A stretch of 64,000 nt of DNA from Branchiostoma lanceolatum. Lineage: Eukaryota > Chordata > Leptocardii > Amphioxiformes > Branchiostomatidae. The stretch spans positions 32,801,193 through 32,865,192 of the forward strand of contig NC_089723.1 of NCBI RefSeq assembly GCF_035083965.1, in the 5' to 3' direction. Numbering within the stretch: position 1 is the first letter of the stretch; each line of letters starts with the position of its first letter. Positions 1 to 23,228 of the stretch are shown here, piece after piece. The notes under the pieces were generated by a model that saw only the letters and a list, made by a program, of their open reading frames with translations, did not search any database and was not told the DNA's origin. The position numbers and the translations under genes are program-made.

Positions 1-916
1 TAATTAACTGGGAGATGTGTGCTTCCACATGTTTTTATTTTCAGGGATGAAAGGCATGGAAAGGAGGCCAAAGGAGCTGGTAAACAAATTGAGCAAAGTG
101 CCCTGAAATATCAAGCTTTCTTCATATTCAAAACAAGAATCAAACACTTTTCATGCTGTAATCATCAATAAACAAAGATCCCATCCCATCCAAAAAAGGA
201 ATAGCGTCTCTTATCTATGAGCCAGGGAAAAGCCCTTATAAGTAGACTAGACAGTAAAAATGTCAACACCAGAGGTTTACCCTGACCTTAGTGAAAAACT
301 GTAGCACTCAAGCCTTGTAAAAGGGCAACAACCCCTACAAAGGGCAACATCCCTACAAATATGTCTCCTCGCTCCTGCCATGTGCCAATCTACAACAACA
401 CTGGCCCACATTCCTAAGTGCTAAATCCTTCTCTACTTGACATCAGAGCATGGAAGGTCAAGGTTCTGGCATCAGGACATCCGCTTGAGAGGTTGGACGA
501 GATGAAAATTCAGTGCCAGTGGGCAAATTTGCTTTCTTTCTTGAAATTCTGACACTAGTGACAACTTTTTGTGTGCAATGGTCAATTTTTCTTCTTCAAA
601 TTGCATGACATCTTTAACATTTCTCCTTGCTGCCTAACTCTGTGACCAAAAGAGAATAGGGTGCCAAACAGCTACTTCAGAGTGCTAAAGGTTAAAAATC
701 AAACTCCTCTTCACATTAAGAGATTGGCTTACCAAATACTGTCTTAGTAAGTGGGGTACACCATATATCTGAGCCATAGGTGTGTCAGTGGGCAAATTTA
801 CCAGCACTAACCTTCTTTTCTTTTGGAAAACTAAAACTAGATGAGGCGATATGTTTTTCCAAGATTATTTCTTTCCCTCAAAAATCCATGACTTTTTGGA
901 GATAAAACTTACTTAC
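1..916 (-). other. MRG15 3' intron (exon copy inside); last exons outside window
   Basis: This lies downstream of the last recognisable MRG15 coding exon (917-986, minus). I searched the minus strand for the final part of the MRG domain that must follow ...PHLLRLF and did not find it, so the stretch is read as intron and the 3' end of the gene lies left of the window. The only structure seen is a decayed copy of the neighbouring exon at about 727-792, listed separately, and a short shared string (gtgggcaaattt) near 517 and 787. Confidence 0.55.
727..792 (-). pseudogene. Decayed tandem copy of an MRG15 coding exon
   Basis: About 65 bp closely match the MRG15 exon at 917-986, about 185 bp away in the same orientation. 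On the minus strand the copy reads [15 protein letters not shown], against [15 protein letters not shown] in the real exon. The GTAAG splice donor is kept. The 5' part of the exon (ILADHP) and its acceptor AG are missing, and there is a net 2-base insertion just before the donor, so using it would shift the frame. It looks like a dead exon duplicate rather than a mutually exclusive exon. Confidence 0.6.
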
Positions 917-3900
917 CAAATAGTCTAAGTAAGTGGGGTGCCCCGTATATCTGAGCCATAGGTGTGTCAGGGTGGTCTGCCAGGATCTGAAACAGGGAAA
1001 CATCACAGATTTATAATCATATATCAAAACATGTACTGTAAATGCCGCAAAGTTCGCAATCATTCTTTTTCGTGGTAGGCAGAAAATGGGGGAGTGTTCA
1101 TAGTGGTTTCTAGCAGTTAAAACAAGGGGGTAGGCGGGCAGAAGACATGACAAGCATTTCAAAATAATTTAAAGTTCACCATGAAGAGGTCACCACGAAA
1201 GCTGCAAACATTACACCACCAAGAACATTTCAGCATTTACAGTCTTTTGTTTTGTTGTGACCTGTACTTCGCCAAGTGTGGCAGAAATGTGCAATAAAGG
1301 TCTTCATTCAGTATTACGCATTGCCATCAAAGGGATGGGTATCAAAATTCTGCTAGGAAACATGCAGTGCTACAAAGTCTGAGCAAAGACATCCTTGTAA
1401 GAGACAAAACAAAGGGAACTTTGCTTCTTTTTGTGACCAATTCTTTTTGTTTCTTTACTGGTTGATTTTCATTGTACCAAAAAGTTAGAAATATTCTCCA
1501 CATGCTGACCTCTGCATACTGTGGTCTCTCAAACTTGTAGAGCAGCTGTGTGCCCAGCATGACGTTGAAGTACTCCTTGATTCCCGCTGTCACCTCCAGT
1601 ATGGCACTCTCCCTGTGGTGTTGCAAAAAACAGATATGTTAAAGTATTTAATCATCTTTATCTATTGGTTTGGCTGTTAAAGAATCAAATTTGGCATGTT
1701 ATAGAATTATAGAACTTGACTTAAGTAGTCAAGAGTGACATGAATCCATGCTACTGCTCGTTTTTACAATGCACAGAGGAGAAGCTACTCTATGGATGAA
1801 GATTTCTAAGGCTTCACAAATTGGACAGCTATTTTGCTTGCATGTATCACAACCCAACAAGAAGCAAAAGAGACTGACTGGTTTGGTGAGAGTCCCTTTG
1901 ACTTCTTCTGCTGCAGGTAGTCGTCCAGGATCTTCTCCACATTGGTCTTGGCAGGCAGATGGAACAACTGTCAATCACAGACAACAAAGGGCTTTAGAAC
2001 AGGTAACAGACAGCTGCATGGTTGGAGACACATTGTACATTCTCTGATGAAGGCTTGATGTGTAAGTAAAAAATATTTACTAAAGAAGTTATCACTACAG
2101 CTGGATGTAAACGTTCTACATTAATTACCGTATTATAATATCTACCTCTGCAAACATCAAGCATTTCAGACATTTTCCTTCAGTGTTTTGCAAGGAGGCA
2201 TACAAACAGCATTGCAGAGCAAGTGAAAACAGCTACTCTTTATCCATCTACCACCATAGACATCATCAGGGAGATTCTTTTAGGCTTGAGACAGCAGACA
2301 TTGAGGACCGTGAACCGCGCTGGTTTGAAAATACCGGAAAATAATCTCCAAGCAGATCTATTGGTGAAAAACGACAGTATCCAACTGGCAAAAGCAATCT
2401 AACTGACCACCGAGATCTGCAAGCACTCAAACAGGGAGCATTTCTTTTAAAAATGGTGTCATTGCCCCTCCTTGTGGCTTTATTAACAGCAATACGAATA
2501 TTGTCAGTGCTAAGGCTTTGACAAGCGGTGTATACCTTGCATCTGGGACAAACTCAGTGGCCAGTTGGACTGCTTTTGCCAGTTGGATACTGACATTGCC
2601 ACCTATAGATCTGCTTGGAGCTTAACCGGAAAGGATCTCGGAGCAGAGGGCATGATGAGCAGTCCTGCATGATGCGGAACAACCTTTCACCTTTACCTGT
2701 TTCTGCCTGGTGATGAGGTCCCAGTCGTCCACCAGCCACGGCTTCAGCTCATCGGGAATCTTCACTTTTATCTCCACCCTGGTCATGAAGGTTTCCTCCT
2801 GTAGGGGAGGGGGAGGGGGGCAGGAACACAACAATTACAAACATTCTTCTATGTACTAACTTCTAGGTACATGCAAAATGTACATAATGCATAACGTGAT
2901 CATCTGGTTTGATAACATTTTCATCAGGTAGCACCATCTAGGGCACTTAGCTTCTGATACATATAGAAGACAACAGGGTGTATTTCGTATCACCTGAGGT
3001 ACCAGCCCAACCGCGGGTAGAATCGCTTGACTACCAAAAGGGGATACGACCCACGGGAGGCCTGGGACCAAGGCTGATATCCACCATACCCACACATTTT
3101 ACCGGTAATGCAAAATGCGCCAGAGGTTGAGAAAATTGTGGATGCCAACCTTGTCAGTTTGCGTGAGCTCCCATTGATCACCATCAACAGTAGGAGTGGA
3201 CTAAGGCTAACAAGGCCGACATCCAGGCTACTGTAGTATAAGAGTAACTTACTGCCTCTACGGTAGGGTCAGCTCGCACTCTCTTCTTCCTGGGAGGTTC
3301 TGTGATAGGAGTCTGTTCAGCAGCTGGGGGAGGGGGGCAAGGATGTCAATACAACCATCAGTATCTGGAAATCCTTAACAAAAAAAATGAAAGCTAGATA
3401 AAATCTACAGTCAAACCTGCCCAAGGCGACCACCCGGCGGACCGAGCAAAAACGGTCGCGATGGACAGGTGGTCGCCATGAAGAGGATTCCACTCACATG
3501 TTTCCAGGTCGAGGTTTTCAAGTACAGTACGTAAATGGATAGGAAATTATGTGAATTTAGACAGCATGACCCCCACCAGGTTCAATTCTCATTGACAGAA
3601 AGATTCTACAAAAATTATATTTTCCGTTATCGTTGTAAGAATTGTATACCGCTACATCGTGTACAAATTTTCGTCATAATTTTTACAACAAAACAATGGT
3701 TGCCTCGATGATCTCGCAGCGCCCTCCCGCATTCACACGTTACATTAAATAGTACACACACACACGCACGCACATCATCGAAGTTTTAAGGCCTAAGACA
3801 AATCCCTAGAAAACATCTGCTGGCCCCAGCCTTTTATGGGGCGCCGACCGCTGGATAAAAGGGGCAAAAAGTTTTCGATCTGACAACGAAAGATGAAAAC

Positions 3901-6900
3901 GGAACGGTGTGATTTCGTCGCGCTGCGCCGCCAAGCTCTGTGCGACCGCATCATCCGGAAAGGTAAGTCAGTGGAGCAGAACGCACAGCGTCCAATAAAG
4001 GTTTGTGAGATTCATGGAAATAAAAAGAAAATAAGAATATTAATTTTCATCAATAACTAGAGTATTCGTAAATGTTCATACACAAAAGCATCGTGTTTTA
4101 GAAAGGTCAGCGGTACGCCAAATCCGGGCCGCGCCAAATCCAAGATGGTGTCGGGACCAAGGAACAACATTTCTCGCCCGATGTTTTGCCCGCCGCGAAG
4201 TCATTTTTCGGCGGAATTTAGTAAGACACAGACACATTTTTGCTGAAAATACAAGAAATAGATAGTAATTTCTGTGAAATCTGACTTTTTGACGCCATGC
4301 ACTACGTATTCGTTTTGAAAATTGAGTTTCAACCGAACTGAGTTTGCGGTAAACTATAACATTACGATATAGGCACAACAACATAACAAACATTTGTTTT
4401 CACATTGTTTATAGGGGGAACGTTTTATTAAAACACTTCATGGAGGAAGCGATGCTATAACATTGCTATTCCATATATTTTTGTCCTTATTTTTGTCCTT
4501 CAAAGTCTTGAAAACATTTCCGTGAAATCCGACACCAAAATGATCCGATGTCACCACACGCTTGAAAATTAGGCGGCCGCCATGGGCAGGGATTGTGCTC
4601 TGTGCGGTCCCAATTCGTGGCGGTCGCGGTCGCGTTAGACGGGTGGTCGCCTTGGGCAGGCCGCTTAATGCTTGTGCCTATGGGGAAAATTTTCGGGACC
4701 GAGAAAAAGCGGTCGCCATGGCCAGGTGGTCGCGTTGAAAAGGTGGTCGCCTAGGCAGGTTTGACTGTATATCTAGCCATTTGTCTTGAAAAATCTGTAA
4801 AGATTCTTCTGTACACCACAGCAAAGTGAAAACTGTGCTGAATGGTAGAGGAATATGTCAGTTTGAGTTGGATCACGATATTTGTTTCTTCTGCATAAAT
4901 TTGCGCCTGAATACTGTCACCATCAACTGCTGTGCGTCGGCTGCAGTTAACATGACGTCCGCTGGGTGTCATATAAAAACATTAAAAGTGGGTTATAAAC
5001 GAGAAGGAGGCAGCAAAGTTAAGCTAATTTTCATACATTTTTTAGATTGTACCCGATTGTACCCCGAAGTCAAACAAATTGAATTTTTTGTTGTGCACCC
5101 TTCTATAAACTTTGAAGGGTCAAAGCACTTTGGGGTCCTTAACCATGTAAATCCCTAAAGGCTAAAATATTGTGTTCTGCTACCTTCAAGAAATCCATGT
5201 CCAGCCGTGGACCTCCCCTCACCTCTCTTTGCCTGTTGTTTCTCCACAGACGGCGTGGACGACCGGCTGCCCTCCCCCTTCTCACCCCCCTCGGGCGGCC
5301 CCTGGCCCCGCGGCTTCACCTTGGACTGTTTCTTAACTTTTCTGGAAAAGCAAATAACAAACAAAAACAAACATCAATTCTAAAAACTGATCAGGTAACT
5401 TCAGCAAGAAGGCAGACCACTGATTACCTCGTTCACCAATGAACAAGCCCAACAGACATTGCAGCTAGCCGTAGACATGGCGGAACACTTGCTCCTCAAC
5501 TTTAGTTTACAAAAAATCCCGAGTATTGTAGAGAACCAGTTTAATACCGACACCTTAAGGACCAGAGTAACAAATCTGCTCAGCTGTGCTTTGGATAGAC
5601 CACCACAATCAACAAAACACTCGTCAGAGCAAGAGAGGATTTCTTTTTTAGGGCGGGGGGAGTTTGTCGAATCCAAGAACGAGTATTTTGCCACCTTTCC
5701 TGACAGTTTGGCCACCCATGACTGTTACTGTACCTTGAGGGTGGAGGGGGCAATACAGACACATCGTCAGTGCCTAACTTCCTCAGAGTCTGGGGCTGTA
5801 TCACACTGCACAGACATACATGTACACACCTTCCATCATCAACAACAGCCACATAAAGTCATCTAACACTGGGTGCAAACAAAATCTCCTTATATGTTAA
5901 AAAAGCATTGCACCAAAATCTCCTTATATGTTATGAAGTTCACAAACAAATGTAAAAGGATATAATAAAGAGCGAAGACATGTAAGAATGGTATTTCAAT
6001 TCAAGTGACGTTTGAAACTTCACGGTACATCCAATTACATGTAGGCCTCTTTTCCACTAGACCGAGACCAAAATTGGATTTGTGTAACTATTGATTACAC
6101 TAATGACTAATGTCAAATACAGAGGTTTAGACATTATACTTACGCCTGTGCTTCTCTAAGTTCCTTCTGTTTGCCCTGGTTAGCATCGCTGAACTTCAGC
6201 ACTCGGCTTTCTGGTACCCACTCATCCCAGCTGCAGCAACAAAACAGAACAGCTCTCAACAACTGAATCACTACAGGAGGAGTGGTGAAATTCCATGGTC
6301 TATATTCAACAATAACCTTTTCTCTTATGTGAAAGGGTGGGAGGAGCCAAGCTACACTTTTTGACAACCTAAGAATTGTAAATCCTTTTTATAAATGAAT
6401 CTTTCTCGCAGGTCAGGTTCAAATAAGGAAGACAGTACACAAGCATGTAAATGTGAACAGTGACACAGAAACTTTTTGCACAAAGAACAATGAATATAGA
6501 GAACAACATAAACAGTAACAGTTTAAGGTTACAGTCAGAGAGTTCTCTGTTTTGAACAACATTGTTACCATAATATTAATGATATAAATATGCAATCAAA
6601 TCATGTGAAAATTATATACATGTACCATTAACATTATACAAATAACACTATGTCTAGTCTTGATATCACAATAATATTTACCAGAAAAAGATGATTACTT
6701 ATTTACAGCATGATGTAACATTGTCCTCCCTCCCTTTCACATAACAGGATGACATTGAACCAAAACGTCTGTCAGTGTGAGGCAGTGACATTAGCTGACT
6801 CCAGTTTACATTACAGACCAGTCCACTCCAACTCAGGGGGTAGTATAGCCCGCAATTTCACTTTAACTGGACTCCTTTCATACTATATTTATCTACTTGT

Positions 6901-9900
6901 TTACACAGGCTGTTTAAAATACTTCAGGAATATTTCCATATATTCTGCTGTGGAAGGCCTATACAGTTTGCACGAGTCATTTGAAAATGAGTCTACTGCG
7001 AGTGAATGTGGTCAGCCAGTGCTGATATGCAGTTCTGGAGTATAATAATATCCCAGACACACCGACAGTCTGTTGACCCCATGTTCATTTACATACAGAT
7101 TCTATTTGGTTCTCAAGGCCTTGACAACAGCAGAGTTCATACAGAGCTTGCAAAAGATGTTGTTATATGAAAATTAACAACACATCTGTTCAGAAGTGAA
7201 AACTTGCCATGCAACAGTTACATCGACAGAAAACAACAGCTGTGGTTCATGCCAAAAATGGAGACAACATTCACTAATGAGTACCCTTCTCAGGGCTCGG
7301 AATACTGGGTGCATATGCACCTTTAAAAGTATCAGAAAAAGTAATTAGCCTTTGCTGTACTCTGTTTGATGTATTACTTTACAAATTTTGAAGTTAGCTA
7401 TAGAATTTGAGATTGAAGTTCTCAAGAGAGGCAGTAGAGTTTGTCATACGTTTTGTTTTGTTTTTTTGTGCACCCAAAATTCTTCCTTTGCACCTAGATT
7501 TTTAGGTTAGCTACAGCGGTACAACTACATGTTTCCCAAAAATTACTTTTGAGCCCTGCTTCTGAACTAGAGAATGTTTCCAATGAAAACTACACCCACA
7601 CTGTCCCACAGATTACCGTGTGACTTACTTCTTGTTCCAGCCGCTGTAGTGGATGAAGTATCTGACTTGCTTGTCCTTGGCCTGTCCCTTGGAAGGGTGT
7701 TGTACCTCCAGCACCTTGGCCTCGTATAGCAGTGGGCCATGGAAACACAGAACCCTCTCATCTACATTGTACATGTACACAGGGCATACAATATCAACTA
7801 TACATATGGCAAAGGACTTGTACAAATGCAAATATCATAACATCCCATACAAAAATGTAGTCACATAGTTGAACATGCATCCATTAATGTTGACCAATAA
7901 AAGAGATAAGCAGTCATCCTCCATTTACTAAATTGGGGTCAAGCATAATTCTTCTATCTTTTTTCTTTTTTTTTTTGTACATGCTTGAGGCTCACCCTAC
8001 ACATTGGACGAATGGCTTAACTGGCTGGTGTGTTATAGAAAAGAGCAGTTATACAGACAGCCTATGCAATAGAGATACAGAAAAGGCCATTTGTATACTA
8101 GTGCCATGGAAATTGGGGGTTCAGGATTTGACCTTTGACCTCTGGGTCTCTGTGGATCAGCAGCATGTTAGCTGGCTTCAGAGAGAGTGCTTTTGTAACA
8201 GTGTGGTTCAAGCGCCACTTACTGACCTGTACATGTTTGTTTTACTTTTGTTGGTCTTTCAATTTGTTTCATATTAAAATACTGTCATCTTCAAATTCAA
8301 TGGCTTGAACCTCCTTGTTTACACATTGCCCTCTGTTCACCTTCAAATTCTAGTAGGCATGCAGGTTAGAAGTAGCAGTGTGGACTATCACTGTGTAACA
8401 CACAGCCTGTGTGTCCTTCTAGTTAGTTTACCAGGGCTCCCATACTCTCCCCTCAGTTGGAGAGAGAGTATGGGAACCCGGGTAAACTTAAACTAAGATG
8501 ACACTCAGGCTGTGTAACGTTAACACTACCCTGCTAAATATATCTCTGTTGATTGAAACATAGTCACATTCCCTTATTGGTTCTTCTATTGGGTCAGTGA
8601 GACAAGCTTGTCTGGAGGGAGCATTGACGTTTCTGACCTAGGGAGAAGGGTGCTGTCCTAGTCCTATTCATTCAGCCCATAACCTTGAAGTAGTCTTCTG
8701 GTCTTGTTACATAGTGTATTGCATGACGTCCATGTGCGTTCTCAACTCTGACCCCCGGGTCATTCCATTCGGACCCGGGATATAACTATGGAGCTCTACA
8801 ATAGTGACCAGTCACTGACACTGAGTAAAAGAAAGAAAAGATCCGTACCTATCGTATATTTGCCGACGGACTGCGGGGCTCTCTCCTGCGTCCTTCCTTC
8901 TGCCCCTGGACGGACTTTTGCTGCTTGGGACAGACAAAAAAAAATTCAACCATTTCATCCCCCTTGAGAAAAGAATAATGAAACTTCAAACTTCATTAAT
9001 AGATCTTGTACTACTACTAGTAAATGTTCATCTGGTCATCAAAAGTACCCAAACCTTCCACACACTGTCCCTCAAAATGTGTGAGATACAAACGAAGCAT
9101 TTCAGAAGTTAAAAATTTCAAATGTTACAAATTTCCCAGGCGAGCATGTTCCAAGACTTCCAAATACATCCCTCGCCCCTTTAGCAAACTGAAAGGGTGG
9201 AGAAAAATAAAAAGACTGGAGAGTTTCCTGATCGACTGCTGCCTATAGTTATAACGTTACTTACTTACATGTAGATTAGAAGGTACTAGTACTACTACAT
9301 ATACCTGAATGGGTCTATAAGATTACTGTTACAGGCAATATGGTAGATAATTTGAAACTGACTTCAACCCTGGTCAGAAGGAATACCTCATGGTACAGGT
9401 ACAGCAAAACCCAAACAATGGGTGGTATTTGGACTTGTTGGCAACTTTGAATATAACGCTTGGAACAATTAATTCGACACCTTTACGTCCATGCACCATT
9501 GTACGATAAATCAACATGCGGACTATTGAGTATTTTGGCAATCATTGGATATATTGTTTACGTTGTTTAAGCCGCCTTCTCTACATGTTACCGGTAAATA
9601 ATTAGTGACAAGTCATGTCGACTCTTGTAGTATTTTCTGTTTCACCCTCAAATAGTCGTGGTGGGCTACATGAAAAAAAATACCCTTTGTTCTTCCTATG
9701 TAAGTAACTGTTCCAGTGAACTGGAGCCCCAATAAATGAATAAGCATGGACAAATGTGACTCCAACTTCCAAGTCCAACCAATGACATTATATCATGTCA
9801 ACATGATGTCATTGCTCCAACTGAAATGGCAGTAGCTTTGCTTAGGATCGAGAGTCACAAATGGTGACTCTGTTAGCAGGGTTGCAGCAGAACAATCTGT

Positions 9901-10547
9901 ACTTTGCCCACCTGCCCATCAATGGGCAGACCAAACAGGGTGTTGCTATGTGGATGATTTTGTGCTTCTATTAGTGCCATGTTTGCAGGAACGACTTGAT
10001 AAACGTAAAGTGTGGAGGGGGGTTTTACAAGTTGGTGGGGGCAAGGAGGTTAATATCGCGCAGCTTGTCATTCCTCCTATAATTTTCAACCTCCTTGGTG
10101 GGGGTCAGTTGTATAATTTTCGTATGAAACCTTTCACATTTATGACTGAGCTAGCCAAAACACTGCGCTCTTTCAGCAAGATAGAATTTCGTGTACGTAT
10201 TTCTAATGTTGAGGTAATATTGCAAGAGAATATTTTCAGCAAAGTGCAGCTATTCTTTACGTTAAATAGTGCGGTAACTATCAGTTGAGAACTAGTTTGT
10301 GCAAGGAGGTTGGTTTGTGTATGTAACGTTACCCCCCTCCCCACAAAAGTATCAACAAAGCACCGCTTTGCACGTTGCAACTTTACGACCAACAAATCGG
10401 ACGTGGAGACAAAAGAATCTGCCTGGCTTGAATAACGTATGTGCTATTACTATGTCTTAGCCCATTCAGGCAAGTAAGGTGAATGTGAGCTTAAAACGAG
10501 GAAATGCATCACTTACTTTCCTGAAATTTCGCCTTCGGTGGCGCCAT
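917..10547 (-). CDS. MORF4L1: MRG15 / mortality factor 4-like 1, chromodomain and MRG-domain protein (3' partial)
   Basis: Reader subunit of NuA4/TIP60 acetyltransferase and Sin3-HDAC complexes; the chromodomain binds H3K36 methylation and the MRG domain binds partners. Exons (minus): 10517-10547, 7629-7761, 6144-6230, 5184-5341, 3253-3323, 2697-2798, 1879-1967, 1510-1612, 917-986. All junctions are GT-AG and phases close (844 nt, 281 codons visible). The start [10 protein letters not shown] runs into the chromodomain (about residues 10-75) with [24 protein letters not shown] and [13 protein letters not shown] Lys/Pro/Glu-rich linker with the nuclear-signal-like PPRKKRVR follows, then the MRG domain with [16 protein letters not shown] and [20 protein letters not shown]. 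About 40-60 residues are missing at the C-terminus because the window ends. The 1967-1879 exon uses donor GTCAGT; it was chosen because it keeps phase and gives the same length as the human protein there. AFG2B ends 692 bp upstream on the same strand. Confidence 0.93.
3406..4769. mobile_element. 1.36-kb non-autonomous DNA transposon with terminal inverted repeats
   Basis: The ends are inverted copies of each other: tacagtcaaacctgcc at 3406 and ggcaggtttgactgta ending at 4769, extending about 28 bp into gcgaccacc. The outer TA could be a TA target duplication with CAGTCAAACC as the true tip, as in Tc1/mariner-type elements; that family assignment is inference. Both ends carry further copies of a gtggtcgcc motif in both orientations. 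No transposase ORF is visible inside; the longest ORFs are about 100 codons and unrecognised. It sits in an MRG15 intron. Confidence 0.7.
3753..3775. repeat. (CA)n microsatellite
   Basis: An imperfect CA/CG dinucleotide run inside the 3406-4769 element. Confidence 0.8.
7291..7558. repeat. Possible small dispersed element with short inverted ends
   Basis: It begins cagggctc and ends gagccctg, an 8-bp inverted pair, with further inverted gcacc motifs near both ends (gggtgcatatgcacc on the left, gtgcaccc and tgcacct on the right). It lies in an MRG15 intron and has no coding potential. The inverted ends are short enough to be partly chance. Confidence 0.35.
8400..8515. repeat. MITE-like foldback element, about 116 bp
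   Basis: An almost complete palindrome: the left arm from acacagcctg through tagtttacc, agggctcccatactctc is repeated inverted on the right, ending caggctgtgt. The arms are about 50 nt with scattered mismatches. A possible 3-bp target duplication (aac) flanks it at 8397-8399 and 8516-8518. It lies in the first MRG15 intron. Confidence 0.65.
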
Positions 10548-10579
10548 TTTGCTTCTCAGTGGTCACGTGGATCAAATGC

Positions 10580-10846
10580 CTGGACAGTACAAAAGCGCCG
10601 CCTATTGAATAAGGTCGGGACTGCAGTATAGCAGCTAGATGGTTTCACTCCTTGCTTTATACCGCTACACGACGTGGTAGTTTTTGGCTCTCAGCAATAA
10701 CTAAAAGTGATATTAACGAACTTAAGAAAATGGCTTTTTTTTCGGACGAGTTTGGAACTGTTGCTTCCTAGGGTATTGATTGATAAATGGGATTGGATAC
10801 TGCAGTCCTGACTTTCTTTAATAGGCAGCACTTTTGTACTGTCCAG
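10580..10846. repeat. 267-bp inverted-repeat element next to the MRG15 start
   Basis: The left arm (10580-10629, ctggacagtacaaaag to actgcagtat) and right arm (10797-10846, atactgcagt to cttttgtactgtccag) are inverted copies of about 50 bp at roughly 80-85 percent identity, around a loop of about 167 bp. It starts only 33 bp upstream of the MRG15 ATG at 10547, so it must overlap the promoter or 5' UTR unless the leader is very short. There is no ORF. Confidence 0.7.
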
Positions 10847-10996
10847 AAAAAGAGTTGCATATGCTGTTACAATGCTTAAGTATTTCCTGATAGTAAATAA
10901 CTGGCCTGTGTGGTATAAGTTGAGAAAATATCAAAACTTTAAAGTAAAGACAAGAGACACATGGAAGTTGAATTCATAATGTCTTAAGAAAAACAC

Positions 10997-11002
10997 TTTA
11001 AT
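10997..11002 (-). terminator. Possible polyadenylation signal (ATTAAA) of AFG2B
   Basis: This is the minus-strand hexamer ATTAAA, about 240 nt past the AFG2B stop codon and before the MRG15 start. I see no AATAAA on this strand between the two genes. Weak evidence: the motif is common by chance. Confidence 0.3.
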
Positions 11003-11238
11003 ACATATGTACTTTGACACAGTTACTTTTAAAAGAAACCAATACAGGGTAAAGGGTGTTCTGAAATCATGCAAGCCTACATAAATCATGACTGACAATG
11101 AATCTAGATCACTTTCAGTGAAGCAATGTTATAGCCATTATGATTGTTATCATTATCATGGTACATCTGATATTGGTAAACTGATATTTAAAATTACAAT
11201 GTCTTGAAACAATGTTGAGAACATGCGTCAAAACTACA

Positions 11239-22640
<11,402 letters not shown>

Positions 22641-23228
22641 CTTCTATTGGTCGGTTGAGTCTGTGCTGACCTATGACATCATCCTTTAAAAAACATCATT
22701 CATTCAATCATTGTTATGATAACACTTTGCCCTACAGGTAAATTCTATTCAGAGATATATACTTCAAATTACTTGGAAAACTCTTTCAGAATCTGACCAC
22801 CAGGCAACAATAAATTCTTAGGTTCCTGCTTTTTTTGGTGGGTTTTCTTGGCCAAAAGCAAACACAGTAGAATTTGGTAAGGAAATGAAACAGGAAAACG
22901 CTTATGAAATGTTCCTAGTTCCTTAGAAGATTACGACTTTCACAAGAACCAAAACAGCACAACTCCAGAACCTACACTCTGCTTTGAAATGGCTGAACCA
23001 AGGATGGGCTGTTTGAAATATAAGTAGTGCCTGATTAAAAGATGCTAAAAAATATATATTACAACCAATATATCAGAAAAAGTATATTTGCATACCTTCA
23101 TTTGAGCTATTAATGGATATTTCTTTTTGCAGTTTTTACATTTCAGTACTAAGATATGATATTACCGCTGAATAATTAAGGCAAAAAACTCCTGCTACTA
23201 TAGACAGCCCCTTAATCATATTTTCAAG
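22641..23228. promoter_or_regulatory. Shared divergent promoter region of AFG2B and MRPL54
   Basis: 588 bp separate the start codons of AFG2B (minus) and MRPL54 (plus), so both promoters must lie here or overlap it unless a 5' UTR intron exists. I see no TATA box at a sensible distance and no inverted repeat. The MRPL54 start sits in aagatggcggcgcc, which contains the YY1-type core aagatggcggc often found at housekeeping and mitochondrial-protein gene starts. Confidence 0.45.

Noticed and set aside
727-792. Mutually exclusive alternative MRG15 exon
   Set aside because: No acceptor AG in place, missing first residues and a 2-base net insertion make a functional exon unlikely.
1-916. Last MRG15 exon
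   Set aside because: No minus-strand frame gives the expected end of the MRG domain, so the exon must lie outside the window.
8850-8925. Possible extra MRG15 exon with flanking AG and GT
   Set aside because: It would interrupt the join of exon 1 (FQE) to exon 2 (ERVLCFHGP), which already matches the known protein without a gap; one reading frame also contains a stop.
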